Of a stretch of 64,000 bases of DNA, positions 56,410-64,000 are shown piece by piece (position 1 is the stretch's first letter; each line of letters begins with the position of its first letter). Where the stretch lies: positions 310,001-374,000 of the forward strand of contig NZ_LMSS01000003.1 of the NCBI RefSeq assembly GCF_001429605.1, written 5' to 3'. Source of the stretch: Phycicoccus sp. Soil802 (GTDB taxonomy: Bacteria; Actinomycetota; Actinomycetes; Actinomycetales; Dermatophilaceae). A program made the translations under genes and the position numbers. The notes under the pieces are model-generated. The model was not told the DNA's origin and made no database searches. It worked only from the letters and a program-made list of their open reading frames with translations.

Positions 56410-57635
56410 AGAAGCTCTTCGCCGTCGCGCTCGGGATCCTCACCGCCATCGGTGGATTCGTGGACATCGGCGACCTCGTGACCAACGGCCACGTGGGTTC
56501 GCGGTTCGGCATGTCGCTCGGCTGGGTCGTGATCGTCGGGATCGTCGGGATCTGCGTCTTCGCGGAGATGAGCGGGCGGGTCGCGGCGGTGTCCGGCCGA
56601 GCGACCTTCGACCTCGTCCGCGAACGGCTCGGCCCGCGCGTGGGACTGGCTAACCTCGTGGCGTCGATGGCCGTCACCATGCTCACCTTCATCGCCGAGA
56701 TCGGTGGCGTCGCGCTGGCGCTCCAGCTGGCGACCAGCGTCAACGATTACCTGTGGATCCCGGTGGTGGGGGCCGCCGTCTGGCTGGTCCTGTGGCGGGT
56801 GAAGTTCGCGGTGCTGGAGAACGCCTTCGGCCTTGCCGGTCTGTCCCTCATCGTCTTCGCGGTGGCGCTGTGGAAGCTGGGCCCCGACTGGGATGCCCTG
56901 TGGCTCCAGGCGTCGCAGCCGTTCGTCCCGCATGACGAGAGCCACTGGACCTACGCCTACTACGCGATCGCCCTGTTCGGCGCGGCCATGACCCCGTACG
57001 AGGTCTTCTTCTTCTCCTCCGGTGGCGTGGAGGAGCGCTGGACCGCCAAGGACCTCGGCACCATGCGCGCCAACGTCTTCATCGGTTTCCCGTTGGGCGG
57101 CCTGCTCTCCCTGGCGATCGCGGCCACGGCGACCGTGGTCTTCCAACCCGAGGCGATCCAGGTCGACACCTTGGGACAGATCGCGTTGCCGGTCACGATC
57201 GCGCTGGGCAAGGTGGGGCTGGCGCTGGTGCTGTTGGGCTTCTTCGCGGCGACCTTCGGCGCCGCCTGTGAGACCGGTCTGTCGGTCGGCTACAGCATCG
57301 CGCAGTACTTCGGCTGGCAGTGGGGCAAGTACGTCGAGCCGTTGCGGGCCGCGCGGTTCCACACGGTGCTGCTGGTCTCGGCGATCGCGGCCATCGGGGT
57401 GCTGCTGACGACCGTCGACCCGATCATGCTCACCGAGTACTCAGTGGTGTTCAGCGCCATCGCGCTGCCGTTGACCTACTTCCCCATCCTCGTCGTGGCC
57501 AACGACCGCACCTACATGGGCAAGCACGTCAACGGGAGGCTGGCCAACGGCCTGGGGAGCGTCTACCTCTGCATCGTGCTGGTGGCCGCTGTCGCCGCGA
57601 TCCCGCTCATGATCGTCACGAAGGCCGGTCAGTGA
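56406..57635 (+). CDS. NRAMP-related divalent metal transporter with altered motifs
   Basis: A 409-residue protein with 11 membrane segments and the NRAMP layout. TM1 carries DIGD (residues 20-23) where canonical NRAMPs have DPGN, and TM6 carries MTPYE where they have MPH. Asp20 and Met in TM6 keep some metal-site chemistry, but the changes suggest a different substrate, as in NRAMP-related magnesium transporters. It starts with GTG overlapping the lipoprotein stop. A PRC-barrel protein is encoded next. Confidence 0.85.
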   Translation: MKKLFAVALGILTAIGGFVDIGDLVTNGHVGSRFGMSLGWVVIVGIVGICVFAEMSGRVAAVSGRATFDLVRERLGPRVGLANLVASMAVTMLTFIAEIGGVALALQLATSVNDYLWIPVVGAAVWLVLWRVKFAVLENAFGLAGLSLIVFAVALWKLGPDWDALWLQASQPFVPHDESHWTYAYYAIALFGAAMTPYEVFFFSSGGVEERWTAKDLGTMRANVFIGFPLGGLLSLAIAATATVVFQPEAIQVDTLGQIALPVTIALGKVGLALVLLGFFAATFGAACETGLSVGYSIAQYFGWQWGKYVEPLRAARFHTVLLVSAIAAIGVLLTTVDPIMLTEYSVVFSAIALPLTYFPILVVANDRTYMGKHVNGRLANGLGSVYLCIVLVAAVAAIPLMIVTKAGQ

Positions 57636-57653
57636 CATGAGGAGGACCGCGTC

Positions 57654-58487
57654 ATGACGCCATCCAGCGCGAAGCGGCAGGCGCCCAGCCACAGGGTGGT
57701 GCTGCGCATCCTCGACCACCAGGTGGTGGGTCCGGACGGCGAGCTGCTCGGCAACGTCGACGACCTCGAGCTGGTCGTCTCGCACGACGGGTGGAACGTC
57801 ACCGCCCTCCAGGTCGGGCCGGCTGCCCTGGGTCGACGACTGCCGGGAGCACTCGGCCGCTGGACCGTGGCGATCTGGCGGCGCCTCCAGACCAGCCCCG
57901 AGGCGCAGCCTGCCCGGGTCGGGATCGAGGACGTGCACGACATCAGTTCGGCGATCACGGTCAGCGAGTCAGCGGCGAGGGCATTGGCTGCGTCGTTCGG
58001 GCTCGAGCTGTGGTTGCGGGAGCACGTCGTGTCACGGATCCCGGGGGCCAAGGGCGGTGGTGACGAGCGCGACGACCGAGGCCCTGTCCCAGAAGGTGGG
58101 GGCAAGGCGCCCCGGAGCGCGACGAAGCCGTCGGGTCGTGCGGTGCGGACCGGTTCGGTGTCGGACGTCATCGGCGCGCGGGTCTTTGCCAACGACGGGT
58201 CCGAGCTGGGGGTCGTCCTCGAGCTGCTCTGTGCCGAGCCCCCGTCCGGGCGTCGCCGAGACCACCTGGCCGTCACCCACCTCCAGTACGGGCAGCACGC
58301 CGCCGGCTCCCAGCTCGGCTACGACGCCGAGGCCCGCCAGGGCCCGTTGGTCGTGGGCGCGGTGGTCCGGTGGTGGCAGCGCAGCCACCGGGTCGCACTA
58401 ATCGAGGCGGTCGCCGACGTGGACCTCGAGGCAGGCACGCTGCGGGTCACCTCCCACACAAGCCACGTGCACCCCCACGAGCTCTGA
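57654..58487 (+). CDS. Double PRC-barrel-like protein
   Basis: A 277-residue soluble protein with two related beta-barrel regions: LRILDHQVVGPDGELLGNVDDLEL at residues 14-40, and SDVIGARVFANDGSELGVVLEL at about 165-190. A basic, Gly-rich linker lies between. PRC-barrel domains bind RNA or act in regulatory complexes. The gene follows the NRAMP-like gene after 18 nt, with GAGGA before the ATG, and probably shares its transcript. Confidence 0.75.
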   Translation: MTPSSAKRQAPSHRVVLRILDHQVVGPDGELLGNVDDLELVVSHDGWNVTALQVGPAALGRRLPGALGRWTVAIWRRLQTSPEAQPARVGIEDVHDISSAITVSESAARALAASFGLELWLREHVVSRIPGAKGGGDERDDRGPVPEGGGKAPRSATKPSGRAVRTGSVSDVIGARVFANDGSELGVVLELLCAEPPSGRRRDHLAVTHLQYGQHAAGSQLGYDAEARQGPLVVGAVVRWWQRSHRVALIEAVADVDLEAGTLRVTSHTSHVHPHEL

Positions 58488-58595
58488 GGTCGCCCCGTCC
58501 GGTGTCGCACACCGTTGACAGAACGCGACATTTCGGATCATGATCACAGGGCTTCAAGCAGCCGGGGCACCTTTCACGACGTCCGGAGGCCGCTC

Positions 58596-58826
58596 ATGAC
58601 CGAGTTGACGAAGCCTGCTCCCACCGATGGCGCACCGGTCGCGGCGGCCCTCGAGGCCGAGGCGCCTGCGACCGTCCGCGAGCTGCTCACCGAGCTCGCC
58701 GCGCTCGAGGACGCCACCCGGTCGCCCGGCGCAGCTCGCCACGAGTGCCAAGCGGCTCTGGCGCGCGAGCAGGAGATCATCGCCGAGCTGCACCGTCGGT
58801 GCCCCGAAGGGACCCCGACGACCTGA
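58596..58826 (+). CDS. Small alanine/glutamate-rich protein
   Basis: A 76-residue helical protein (ATVRELLTELAALEDATRSP, then ARHECQAALAREQEIIAELHRR), probably a coiled-coil or adaptor. The ATG has GGAGG 6 nt upstream; the longer upstream frame lacks one. No domain is recognised. It stands alone between the PRC-barrel and VOC genes. Confidence 0.6.
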   Translation: MTELTKPAPTDGAPVAAALEAEAPATVRELLTELAALEDATRSPGAARHECQAALAREQEIIAELHRRCPEGTPTT

Positions 58827-58931
58827 CCGACCCGTCGAAACCCGATCGTCTTGCGGTCAGGAAGTGGCCGGAAGTCTTCCTAGGCTGGTGGTAGAACCTC
58901 CGAAGGAGAGGTTGCGACGAGAGGACCGGCC

Positions 58932-59354
58932 GTGGACTACAAGATCGAGCTCATCCCCATCTCCGTCACGGACATCGACCGTACGAAGGCGTTCTACGAG
59001 GACGTCGTCGGGTGGCCGGCCGACCAGGACCAGGTCGTGGAGGAGGCGGGGCTACGCTTCGTCCAGATCACGCCGCCCGGGTCGGCCTGCTCCTTCTGCT
59101 TCGTCAAGGGCATGTCGATGCTGGGCGAGGGCGTGAAGCAGTACATCCAGGTGGTGGTCGCCGATGCCGACGCCGCGCACGACGAGCTCAAGGGTCGCGG
59201 CGTCGAGGTGACCGAGGTCGAGGACCTCCCGTGGGGTCGGTTCACCCACTTCGAGGACCCGGACGGCAACCACTTCGCGCTCCAGGAGCTGCCCGACTAC
59301 GCCGCCGGGCTCGCGGCACGCGAGGCCGCCGCCGCGTCCGTCTCCCAGGACTGA
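58932..59354 (+). CDS. VOC/glyoxalase-family protein
   Basis: A 140-residue protein with two beta-alpha-beta-beta-beta modules. Module 1 has IELIPISVTDIDRTKAFYED and WPADQDQVV, module 2 has QVVVADADAAHDELKGRGV and FTHFEDPDGNHFALQEL, with the usual metal-site Glu near the end. Such enzymes bind metal or small molecules in resistance or detoxification. The GTG has AGAGG in front. The function is unassigned. Confidence 0.9.
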   Translation: MDYKIELIPISVTDIDRTKAFYEDVVGWPADQDQVVEEAGLRFVQITPPGSACSFCFVKGMSMLGEGVKQYIQVVVADADAAHDELKGRGVEVTEVEDLPWGRFTHFEDPDGNHFALQELPDYAAGLAAREAAAASVSQD

Positions 59355-59359
59355 GCGGG

Positions 59360-59962
59360 TCAGCCGCCGTCGGCGCCGCGTGGCCGACGCAGGGCCAGCC
59401 CGGCCACGAGGGCGCCGAGGGTGCCGAGCGCCTCGTCGCCGAGGGTGTCCTGGTATGCCGTGTCGAGCTCGGTGCCGTGGCGGATGAAGGTGTACCACTC
59501 GCCGAGCTCCCACCCGATCGCGAGCACGGCACCGAGCCCGGTCACCAGCAGCACCCGCGCCCACCGAACCCGGATCCCTTGCAGCAGTAGGAGACCCAGA
59601 CCGGCGCACAACAACACCCAGTTGACGAAGTGGTTGGCGTCGTCCCACCACCCGACCGAGTCATAGAGGTCGAGGGTGTTGCCGGTGACGTCGATGAGGA
59701 ACGGCGCCATCACGAGGGCGAAGGCGCCCCACGGGACCCTGACGTCTCGGCCACGGTGCGCCAGCCACCAGGCCACCGGCACCACGAGCATCATCACGGG
59801 GTAGGCGACCAGCCGGGCCCCGAAGGCCTTGCCCTCGAACTGCTGCAGGCTGCTCGCGAAGGTGCCGACGCCGAGTTGCACGACGGTCAGCGCGAGGACG
59901 GCCGCGGGCGCCCACCAGCCCGCGCGGACCCTCGAGCCGTGCGCCCCTCCGTCGGCAGCCAT
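59360..59962 (-). CDS. DUF2238/YjdF-like membrane protein
   Basis: A 200-residue protein with five or six hydrophobic segments. Characteristic stretches are DVTGNTLDLYDSVGWWDDANHFVNW and IGWELGEWYTFIRHGTELDTAYQDTLGDEALGTLGALVAG (given in part), matching YjdF-type DUF2238 proteins. The conserved acidic and His residues in the membrane suggest metal or ion binding. Function is unknown. It lies 27 nt from the molybdate operon end, on the same strand. Confidence 0.75.
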   Translation of the reverse strand: MAADGGAHGSRVRAGWWAPAAVLALTVVQLGVGTFASSLQQFEGKAFGARLVAYPVMMLVVPVAWWLAHRGRDVRVPWGAFALVMAPFLIDVTGNTLDLYDSVGWWDDANHFVNWVLLCAGLGLLLLQGIRVRWARVLLVTGLGAVLAIGWELGEWYTFIRHGTELDTAYQDTLGDEALGTLGALVAGLALRRPRGADGG

Positions 59963-59989
59963 GAGGAGATCATGGTGGACCCGGGCGCG

Positions 59990-61042
59990 CTATGCGCCGT
60001 AGACGGCCACTTCGCTGGCCTTGACCGTGAGCACGACCGCCGTGCCCGGGGCGAGGTCGAGGTCGGCCAGCGCGGCGGGCGTGATGTCCGCGGAGAGGTA
60101 TGCCGTGTGCACCCGCACCTGGTGTCCGTGCGGTTCCAGCTCGGTCACCGTCGCGTGCACGACGTTGCGTGGGCTGCCCGAGGGTGCGACACGGTAGACG
60201 CCCACGGCGCTGGGGCTGAACACCGCGACCGCGGCCGATCCGTCGGCCAGGTCGTCCTCGGACAGGCCCTCGACCTGGAGCCCTTCCGGCGTGGTCACGG
60301 TGGTGCCCCGGGCCGTGCCGCGCACCAGGTTGAGGCCCGCGATGCGTGCCGCGAACCGGCTGGTCGGTCGGGTCAGCACCCGCGCCGTCGGCCCCTCCTC
60401 GACGACTCGGCCCGCCTCGAGGACGGCGACGTCGTCGGCGAGCAGCACCGCGTCGAGGATGTCGTGCGTGACGACGATGGTGGTGCGGCCCTCGAGCACC
60501 CGTCGCAGCAGCTGGCGGATCGCCGGGGCGGAGTCGACGTCGAGCGCCGACAACGGCTCGTCGAGCAGCAGCAGGTGGGGCTCGGTGGCGAGGGCACGGG
60601 CGATGGCGACCCGCTGCGCCTGGCCGCCGGAGAGGGCCGCCGGCCGCCGGTCCGCAAACTCCTCCGCGTCCACCTGCGCCAGCCACTGGTGGGCCACCTC
60701 GCGAGCCCGGCCACGCGGCATACCGGCGCTGCGTGGGCCGAAGGCCACGTTGTCGAGCACCGACAGGTGGGGGAAGAGCCGGGCCTCCTGGGCGAGAAGG
60801 GCGACTCCGCGGGCGTGAGGCGGCACCCACGACGTGTCGCCGGCGCCATTGTGCGAGAACAGGATCCGGTCGTCGAGGGTGATGCGCCCGGACGCCGGGC
60901 GCAGGAGGCCGGCAATCGACGCGAGGGCCGTGGACTTGCCGGCGCCGTTGGGGCCGAGCAGCGCGAGGGTGCGCCCGGCCTCGACCGCGATCCCGAGGTC
61001 GAGGTCACGGTCGGGGAAGCCCACGCGGGCCTCGAGCTTCAC
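59990..61042 (-). CDS. modC: Molybdate ABC transporter ATP-binding protein
   Basis: A 350-residue protein: ATPase domain with Walker A LLGPNGAGKST, Q-loop LLAQEARLFPHL, signature ALSGGQAQR, Walker B LLLLDEPLSAL and H-loop VVTHD. A C-terminal TOBE-type domain spans about residues 235-350 (NLVRGTARGTTVTTPEGLQVEG, then AVVLTVKASEVAVYGA). It powers molybdate import with ModB and ModA. The start is a GTG 13 nt past the permease stop; an upstream frame overlaps it. Confidence 0.93.
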   Translation of the reverse strand: MKLEARVGFPDRDLDLGIAVEAGRTLALLGPNGAGKSTALASIAGLLRPASGRITLDDRILFSHNGAGDTSWVPPHARGVALLAQEARLFPHLSVLDNVAFGPRSAGMPRGRAREVAHQWLAQVDAEEFADRRPAALSGGQAQRVAIARALATEPHLLLLDEPLSALDVDSAPAIRQLLRRVLEGRTTIVVTHDILDAVLLADDVAVLEAGRVVEEGPTARVLTRPTSRFAARIAGLNLVRGTARGTTVTTPEGLQVEGLSEDDLADGSAAVAVFSPSAVGVYRVAPSGSPRNVVHATVTELEPHGHQVRVHTAYLSADITPAALADLDLAPGTAVVLTVKASEVAVYGA

Positions 61043-61055
61043 GACGCTGCCATCT

Positions 61056-61874
61056 TCACAGCGCGGTCCGTGAGCGTCGGGTGAGGGCGATGACGACGGT
61101 GGCCACGACGACCAGCACCAGCGACAGGGCGACTGCCGCCTGTGGGTCGGTCTCGCGCTGCAGGTAGATCTCCAGGGGCAGCGTGCGGGTGACTCCTTGG
61201 AGGCTGCCGGCGAAGGTGATGGTGGCGCCGAACTCGCCGAGGGCCCGGGCGAACGCCAGCACCGCCCCGGATGCCAGCCCCGGCAGCACCAGCGGGAGGG
61301 TGACCCGCAGGAAGACGGTGGTCGGTCGGGCGCCGAGGGTCGCGGCCACCTCCTCGAACCGCTGGCCACCGGTGCGCAGCGCACCTTCCAGGCTGACGAC
61401 GAGGAACGGCAGCGCCACGAAGGTCTGGGCCATCACGACGGCGGTGGTGGAGAAGGCGATCTGCAGCCCCAACACCTCCATGGAGTGCCCGAGCAAGCCC
61501 TTGCGGCCGAAGGTGTAGAGCAGGGCGATGCCTCCGACGACCGGTGGCAGCACGAGCGGGAGCAGCACGAGCGAGCGGGCGATCGACTGGCCCCGGAACT
61601 CGGTGCGCGCGAGGACGAGGGCCATCGGCACGCCGAAGAGGATGCACAGCACGGTGCTCGCCAGGGAGGTCCGCAGGCTCAGGGCCAGGGCCGCGCGCGA
61701 GGACTCGGAGGTGATGAGCGAGCCGAAGCTGCCCCACTCGACCCGCGTGAGCATCGCCACGAGCGGGAGGACGACGAAGGTCGCCCCGACCGCAGCGGGG
61801 ACGAAGACCCAGGCAGGCAGGCCCAGCCGCGGCTGGCCTCGGAGCGTTGCGGGGACCTGCGGCACGAGGTGCAC
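61056..61874 (-). CDS. modB: Molybdate ABC transporter permease
   Basis: A 272-residue membrane protein with six hydrophobic segments and the ModB pattern: [22 protein letters not shown], then [16 protein letters not shown], and the EAA loop [26 protein letters not shown] with the conserved Gly. It forms the membrane channel for molybdate. It starts with GTG, 1 nt past ModA. Confidence 0.94.
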   Translation of the reverse strand: MHLVPQVPATLRGQPRLGLPAWVFVPAAVGATFVVLPLVAMLTRVEWGSFGSLITSESSRAALALSLRTSLASTVLCILFGVPMALVLARTEFRGQSIARSLVLLPLVLPPVVGGIALLYTFGRKGLLGHSMEVLGLQIAFSTTAVVMAQTFVALPFLVVSLEGALRTGGQRFEEVAATLGARPTTVFLRVTLPLVLPGLASGAVLAFARALGEFGATITFAGSLQGVTRTLPLEIYLQRETDPQAAVALSLVLVVVATVVIALTRRSRTAL

Positions 61875-61875
61875 G

Positions 61876-62697
61876 CTACGGCTTGGCGAAGCCGGCGGCC
61901 GCGAGGATCCCCTGCCCGGGCTCGCCGGTGACCGCCTCGAGGAAGGCCTGGGCCGCCACGGCGTTCTTGCTCGCCTTGAGGGTCGCGATCGGGTAGGTGT
62001 TCACGGCCGACGACGACTCGGGGAACTCCACGCCCTCGACGGCGTCGCCCGCGCCCAACACGTCGGTCACGTAGACCAGCCCGGCGTCGGCCTCCATGGA
62101 CGTGACTTTGCCGAGGACGTCGGTGACCGACTGCTCCTCGCTGACCGGCTTGATGTCGACCTTGGCGGCTGCCTCGACCTTGGCGGCGGCGGAGCCACAG
62201 GGCACTTCGGGCGCGCACAGCACGACCTTGACGCCAGGCCTGGCCAGGTCGGCCAGGCTCGCGATCTTGGCCGGGTTGCCCGGAGGCACCGCGATCTCGA
62301 GCGTGTTGGAGGCGAAGTTGGCCGGGGTCGCCGCCGTCAGCGAGTCGCCGGTCGCCTTGGCCATGTTCGTGGTGTCGGCCGAGGCGAAGACGTCGGCCGG
62401 GGCGCCCTGCTGGATCTGCGCGACGAGGTCGGACGACCCGGCGAAGTTGAAGGTCACCGTCACCCCGGGGTGGGTCCTCTCGAACTCGGTGCCGATCGCG
62501 GTGAACGTCTTCTTCAGCGAGGCCGCGGCGAAGACCGTCACGGTCCCGCTGAGCTCACCTCCCGACGAGGTCGACGACGAGCTGCCCCCCTGCGGCGACT
62601 CGTCGTCCGTCGAGGATCCCGACCCGCAGGCGGCGGTCGTCAGGAGGAGGCCGGCGAGGGCCAGGGCCGGCGTGGCGCGGCGGCGGACGATGGTCAT
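61876..62697 (-). CDS. modA: Molybdate ABC transporter binding lipoprotein
   Basis: A 273-residue lipoprotein: signal and lipobox LLTTAACGS, then a Ser-rich linker and the molybdate-binding fold with [42 protein letters not shown] and later [13 protein letters not shown]. It binds molybdate or tungstate outside the membrane. The ATG overlaps the regulator stop by 4 nt, so the operon order is regulator, ModA, ModB, ModC. Confidence 0.95.
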   Translation of the reverse strand: MTIVRRRATPALALAGLLLTTAACGSGSSTDDESPQGGSSSSTSSGGELSGTVTVFAAASLKKTFTAIGTEFERTHPGVTVTFNFAGSSDLVAQIQQGAPADVFASADTTNMAKATGDSLTAATPANFASNTLEIAVPPGNPAKIASLADLARPGVKVVLCAPEVPCGSAAAKVEAAAKVDIKPVSEEQSVTDVLGKVTSMEADAGLVYVTDVLGAGDAVEGVEFPESSSAVNTYPIATLKASKNAVAAQAFLEAVTGEPGQGILAAAGFAKP

Positions 62698-63098
62698 GAC
62701 GCTCCTTCCGGAGTCTCGACGATGACGGTCGTGGACTTCACGACGGCGATGGCCACCGACCCGAGCTCGAGCCGCAGGTCGTCCACGGCCTCCGAACTCA
62801 TCAGCGAGACGACGCGGAACGGACCGCACTGCATCTCCACCTGGGCCATCACGGTGTCGCGCTTGATGTCGGTGACGAGGCCGACGAACCGGTTGCGGGC
62901 CGAACGCCCCACGCCGCTCGGGTCCTCGACGGCGTGCGCCTGGTCGCGGGCCAGCAGCGCCACCTGGTAGCCGTCGACGACCTTGCGACCGGCGTCGTCG
63001 GCCTCGGCCTGCAGGGCGCCGCTGTCGACCCAACGACGCACCGTGTCGTCGCTGACGCCGAGGAACGACGCGGCGTCCTTGATCCTCATCAGCGGCAT
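62694..63098 (-). CDS. Molybdate-responsive HTH-TOBE regulator
   Basis: A 134-residue protein. Residues 3-50 are an excisionase/MerR-like helix-turn-helix (MRIKDAASFLGVSDDTVRRW, VDSGALQAEADDAGRKVVDGY). Residues 68-132 are a molybdate-binding TOBE (Mop) domain (NRFVGLVTDIKRDTVMAQVEMQ, SLMSSEAVDDLRLELGSVAIAVVKSTTVIV in part). It should sense molybdate and control the modABC genes that follow. It opens the operon and overlaps ModA. Confidence 0.92.
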   Translation of the reverse strand: MPLMRIKDAASFLGVSDDTVRRWVDSGALQAEADDAGRKVVDGYQVALLARDQAHAVEDPSGVGRSARNRFVGLVTDIKRDTVMAQVEMQCGPFRVVSLMSSEAVDDLRLELGSVAIAVVKSTTVIVETPEGAS

Positions 63099-63170
63099 GA
63101 GGAGGACACTACCTCCGCATCTGCGGGCGTGGAAGCCATTTCACTCCGCAGGATGGCCCCGGCTGGTCGG

Positions 63171-64000
63171 TCAGTCGGTGTCGGGCTCCGGCGGCTCGGC
63201 GGCGCCCTCGCGCTCGTCGCGGTCGGCCCACTCGACCAGCTGGTCGATCTCGAACACCGCGTCGTCGATCCCCGCGTGCAGGTCGCCCAGCTCGGCGTAC
63301 CGGGCCGGCATGGTCGCGATGGTGAAGTCGTCGGGCTCGACGTCGTCCACCTCGTCCCAGCGGATCGGGGCCGACACCGTGCCGATCGGGTTGCCGCGCA
63401 CCGAGTAGGCCGCCGCGATGGTGTGGTCGCGCGCGTTCTGGTTGTAGTCGACGAAGAGGTCGGCGGGGTCGCGGTCCTTGCGCCACCAGGTCGTGGTGAC
63501 GTCGTCGGGCATCCGCCGCTCCACCTCCCGGGCGAACGCCAACGCACCACGACGCACGTCCTTGAAGCCCCACTCCGGCTTGATCCGCACGTAGACGTGC
63601 ATCCCCGAACCGCCACTCGTCTTCGGCCACCCGACGGCGCCGAGCTCGTCGAGCACCTCGTGGGCGACGTGGGCGACCCGCTGCACCCGGTCCCAGGGGC
63701 AGTCCGGCCCGGGGTCGAGGTCGATCCGCCACTCGTCGGGCTTCTCCACATCGGCCCGCCGGCTGTTCCACGGGTGGAACTCGACGGTCGACATCTGCAC
63801 CGCCCAGATGACCTGCGCCAGCTCGGTGACGCACAGCTCGTCCGCCGTGCGGTTCCACCGCGGGAAGGTCACCCGCACGGTCTCCAGCCAGGGCGGGGCT
63901 CCGTGCGGCACCCGCTTCTGGTGCACCTTCTCGCCGGACACCCCCTCGGGGAACCGGTGCAGCATGCAGGGCCGCTCGCGCAACGCGTTGACGATCCCGT
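63171..64000 (-). CDS. LigD-type polymerase/primase domain protein (5' truncated)
   Basis: About 276 residues of a polymerase of the NHEJ LigD family, cut by the window edge. The N-terminal motif continues from the edge: ALRERPCMLHRFPEGV followed by KVHQKRVP. The metal site RIDLDPGP and the nucleotide-binding TSGGSGMHVYV motif are present, and RGNPIGTVSAPIRWDEV closes the fold. It should add nucleotides during double-strand break repair. A Ku or ligase gene is not in the window. The ATG/TTG starts seen inside are internal. Confidence 0.92.
   Translation of the reverse strand, partial: GIVNALRERPCMLHRFPEGVSGEKVHQKRVPHGAPPWLETVRVTFPRWNRTADELCVTELAQVIWAVQMSTVEFHPWNSRRADVEKPDEWRIDLDPGPDCPWDRVQRVAHVAHEVLDELGAVGWPKTSGGSGMHVYVRIKPEWGFKDVRRGALAFAREVERRMPDDVTTTWWRKDRDPADLFVDYNQNARDHTIAAAYSVRGNPIGTVSAPIRWDEVDDVEPDDFTIATMPARYAELGDLHAGIDDAVFEIDQLVEWADRDEREGAAEPPEPDTD

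Noticed and set aside
59630-61084. Long plus-strand open frame opposite the ModC and YjdF-like genes
   Set aside because: It has no recognisable motif, while the minus strand holds intact ABC motifs over the same bases.

Overview
The window reads as the chromosome of a high-GC actinobacterium, most likely Micrococcales and possibly Intrasporangiaceae. This rests on codon use, WhiJ-type HTH/DUF397 genes, several GAF/PAS-ANTAR proteins, a SigB/F-type sigma factor and DUF6541/DUF6328/DUF6766 membrane families. The genus is an inference. No rRNA, complete tRNA or CRISPR array is visible.

The window has two parts that meet near 31.04 kb. Bases 1-31,035 look like the right end of an integrative conjugative element. 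From left to right this part carries: a small zinc-ribbon gene; an HTH/DUF397/MFS locus; a minus-strand type IV secretion module (lysozyme-like/NlpC hydrolase, VirB8-like, VirB6/TrbL-like, VirB4 ATPase, two small membrane proteins); a PIN-like protein; a five-gene defence operon (GHKL ATPase, Mrr-helicase, unknown protein, Vsr, Dcm) with every junction overlapping by 4 nt; a DUF262/FRG pair; and a catabolic island (PucR regulator, esterase, sugar-type ABC importer, nucleoside hydrolase, polyol dehydrogenase) flanked by two decayed lacI fragments. The element appears to end at the 3' 40 nt of a tRNA gene (30,996-31,035), a typical attachment-site remnant. Integrase, relaxase and the left end are outside the window.

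From 31.06 kb onward the DNA looks like ordinary chromosome. It holds an acyl-CoA dehydrogenase-like/PIG-L-methyltransferase/glycosyltransferase operon; two GAF-ANTAR regulators and a STAS protein; a large catalase; a galactofuranan synthesis and export cluster (GlfT1-like, GT2, Glf, GlfT2-like, Wzm, Wzt, DUF6541); a SigF-type sigma factor with an F420-type oxidoreductase; an atypical NRAMP operon with a PRC-barrel protein; a molybdate ModABC operon with its HTH-TOBE regulator; and a truncated LigD-type polymerase at the right edge. Several stress genes here carry the same promoter pattern, GTTT-N15-GGG(T/C)A, expected for a SigB/F-type factor, and such a factor is encoded at 51.9 kb.
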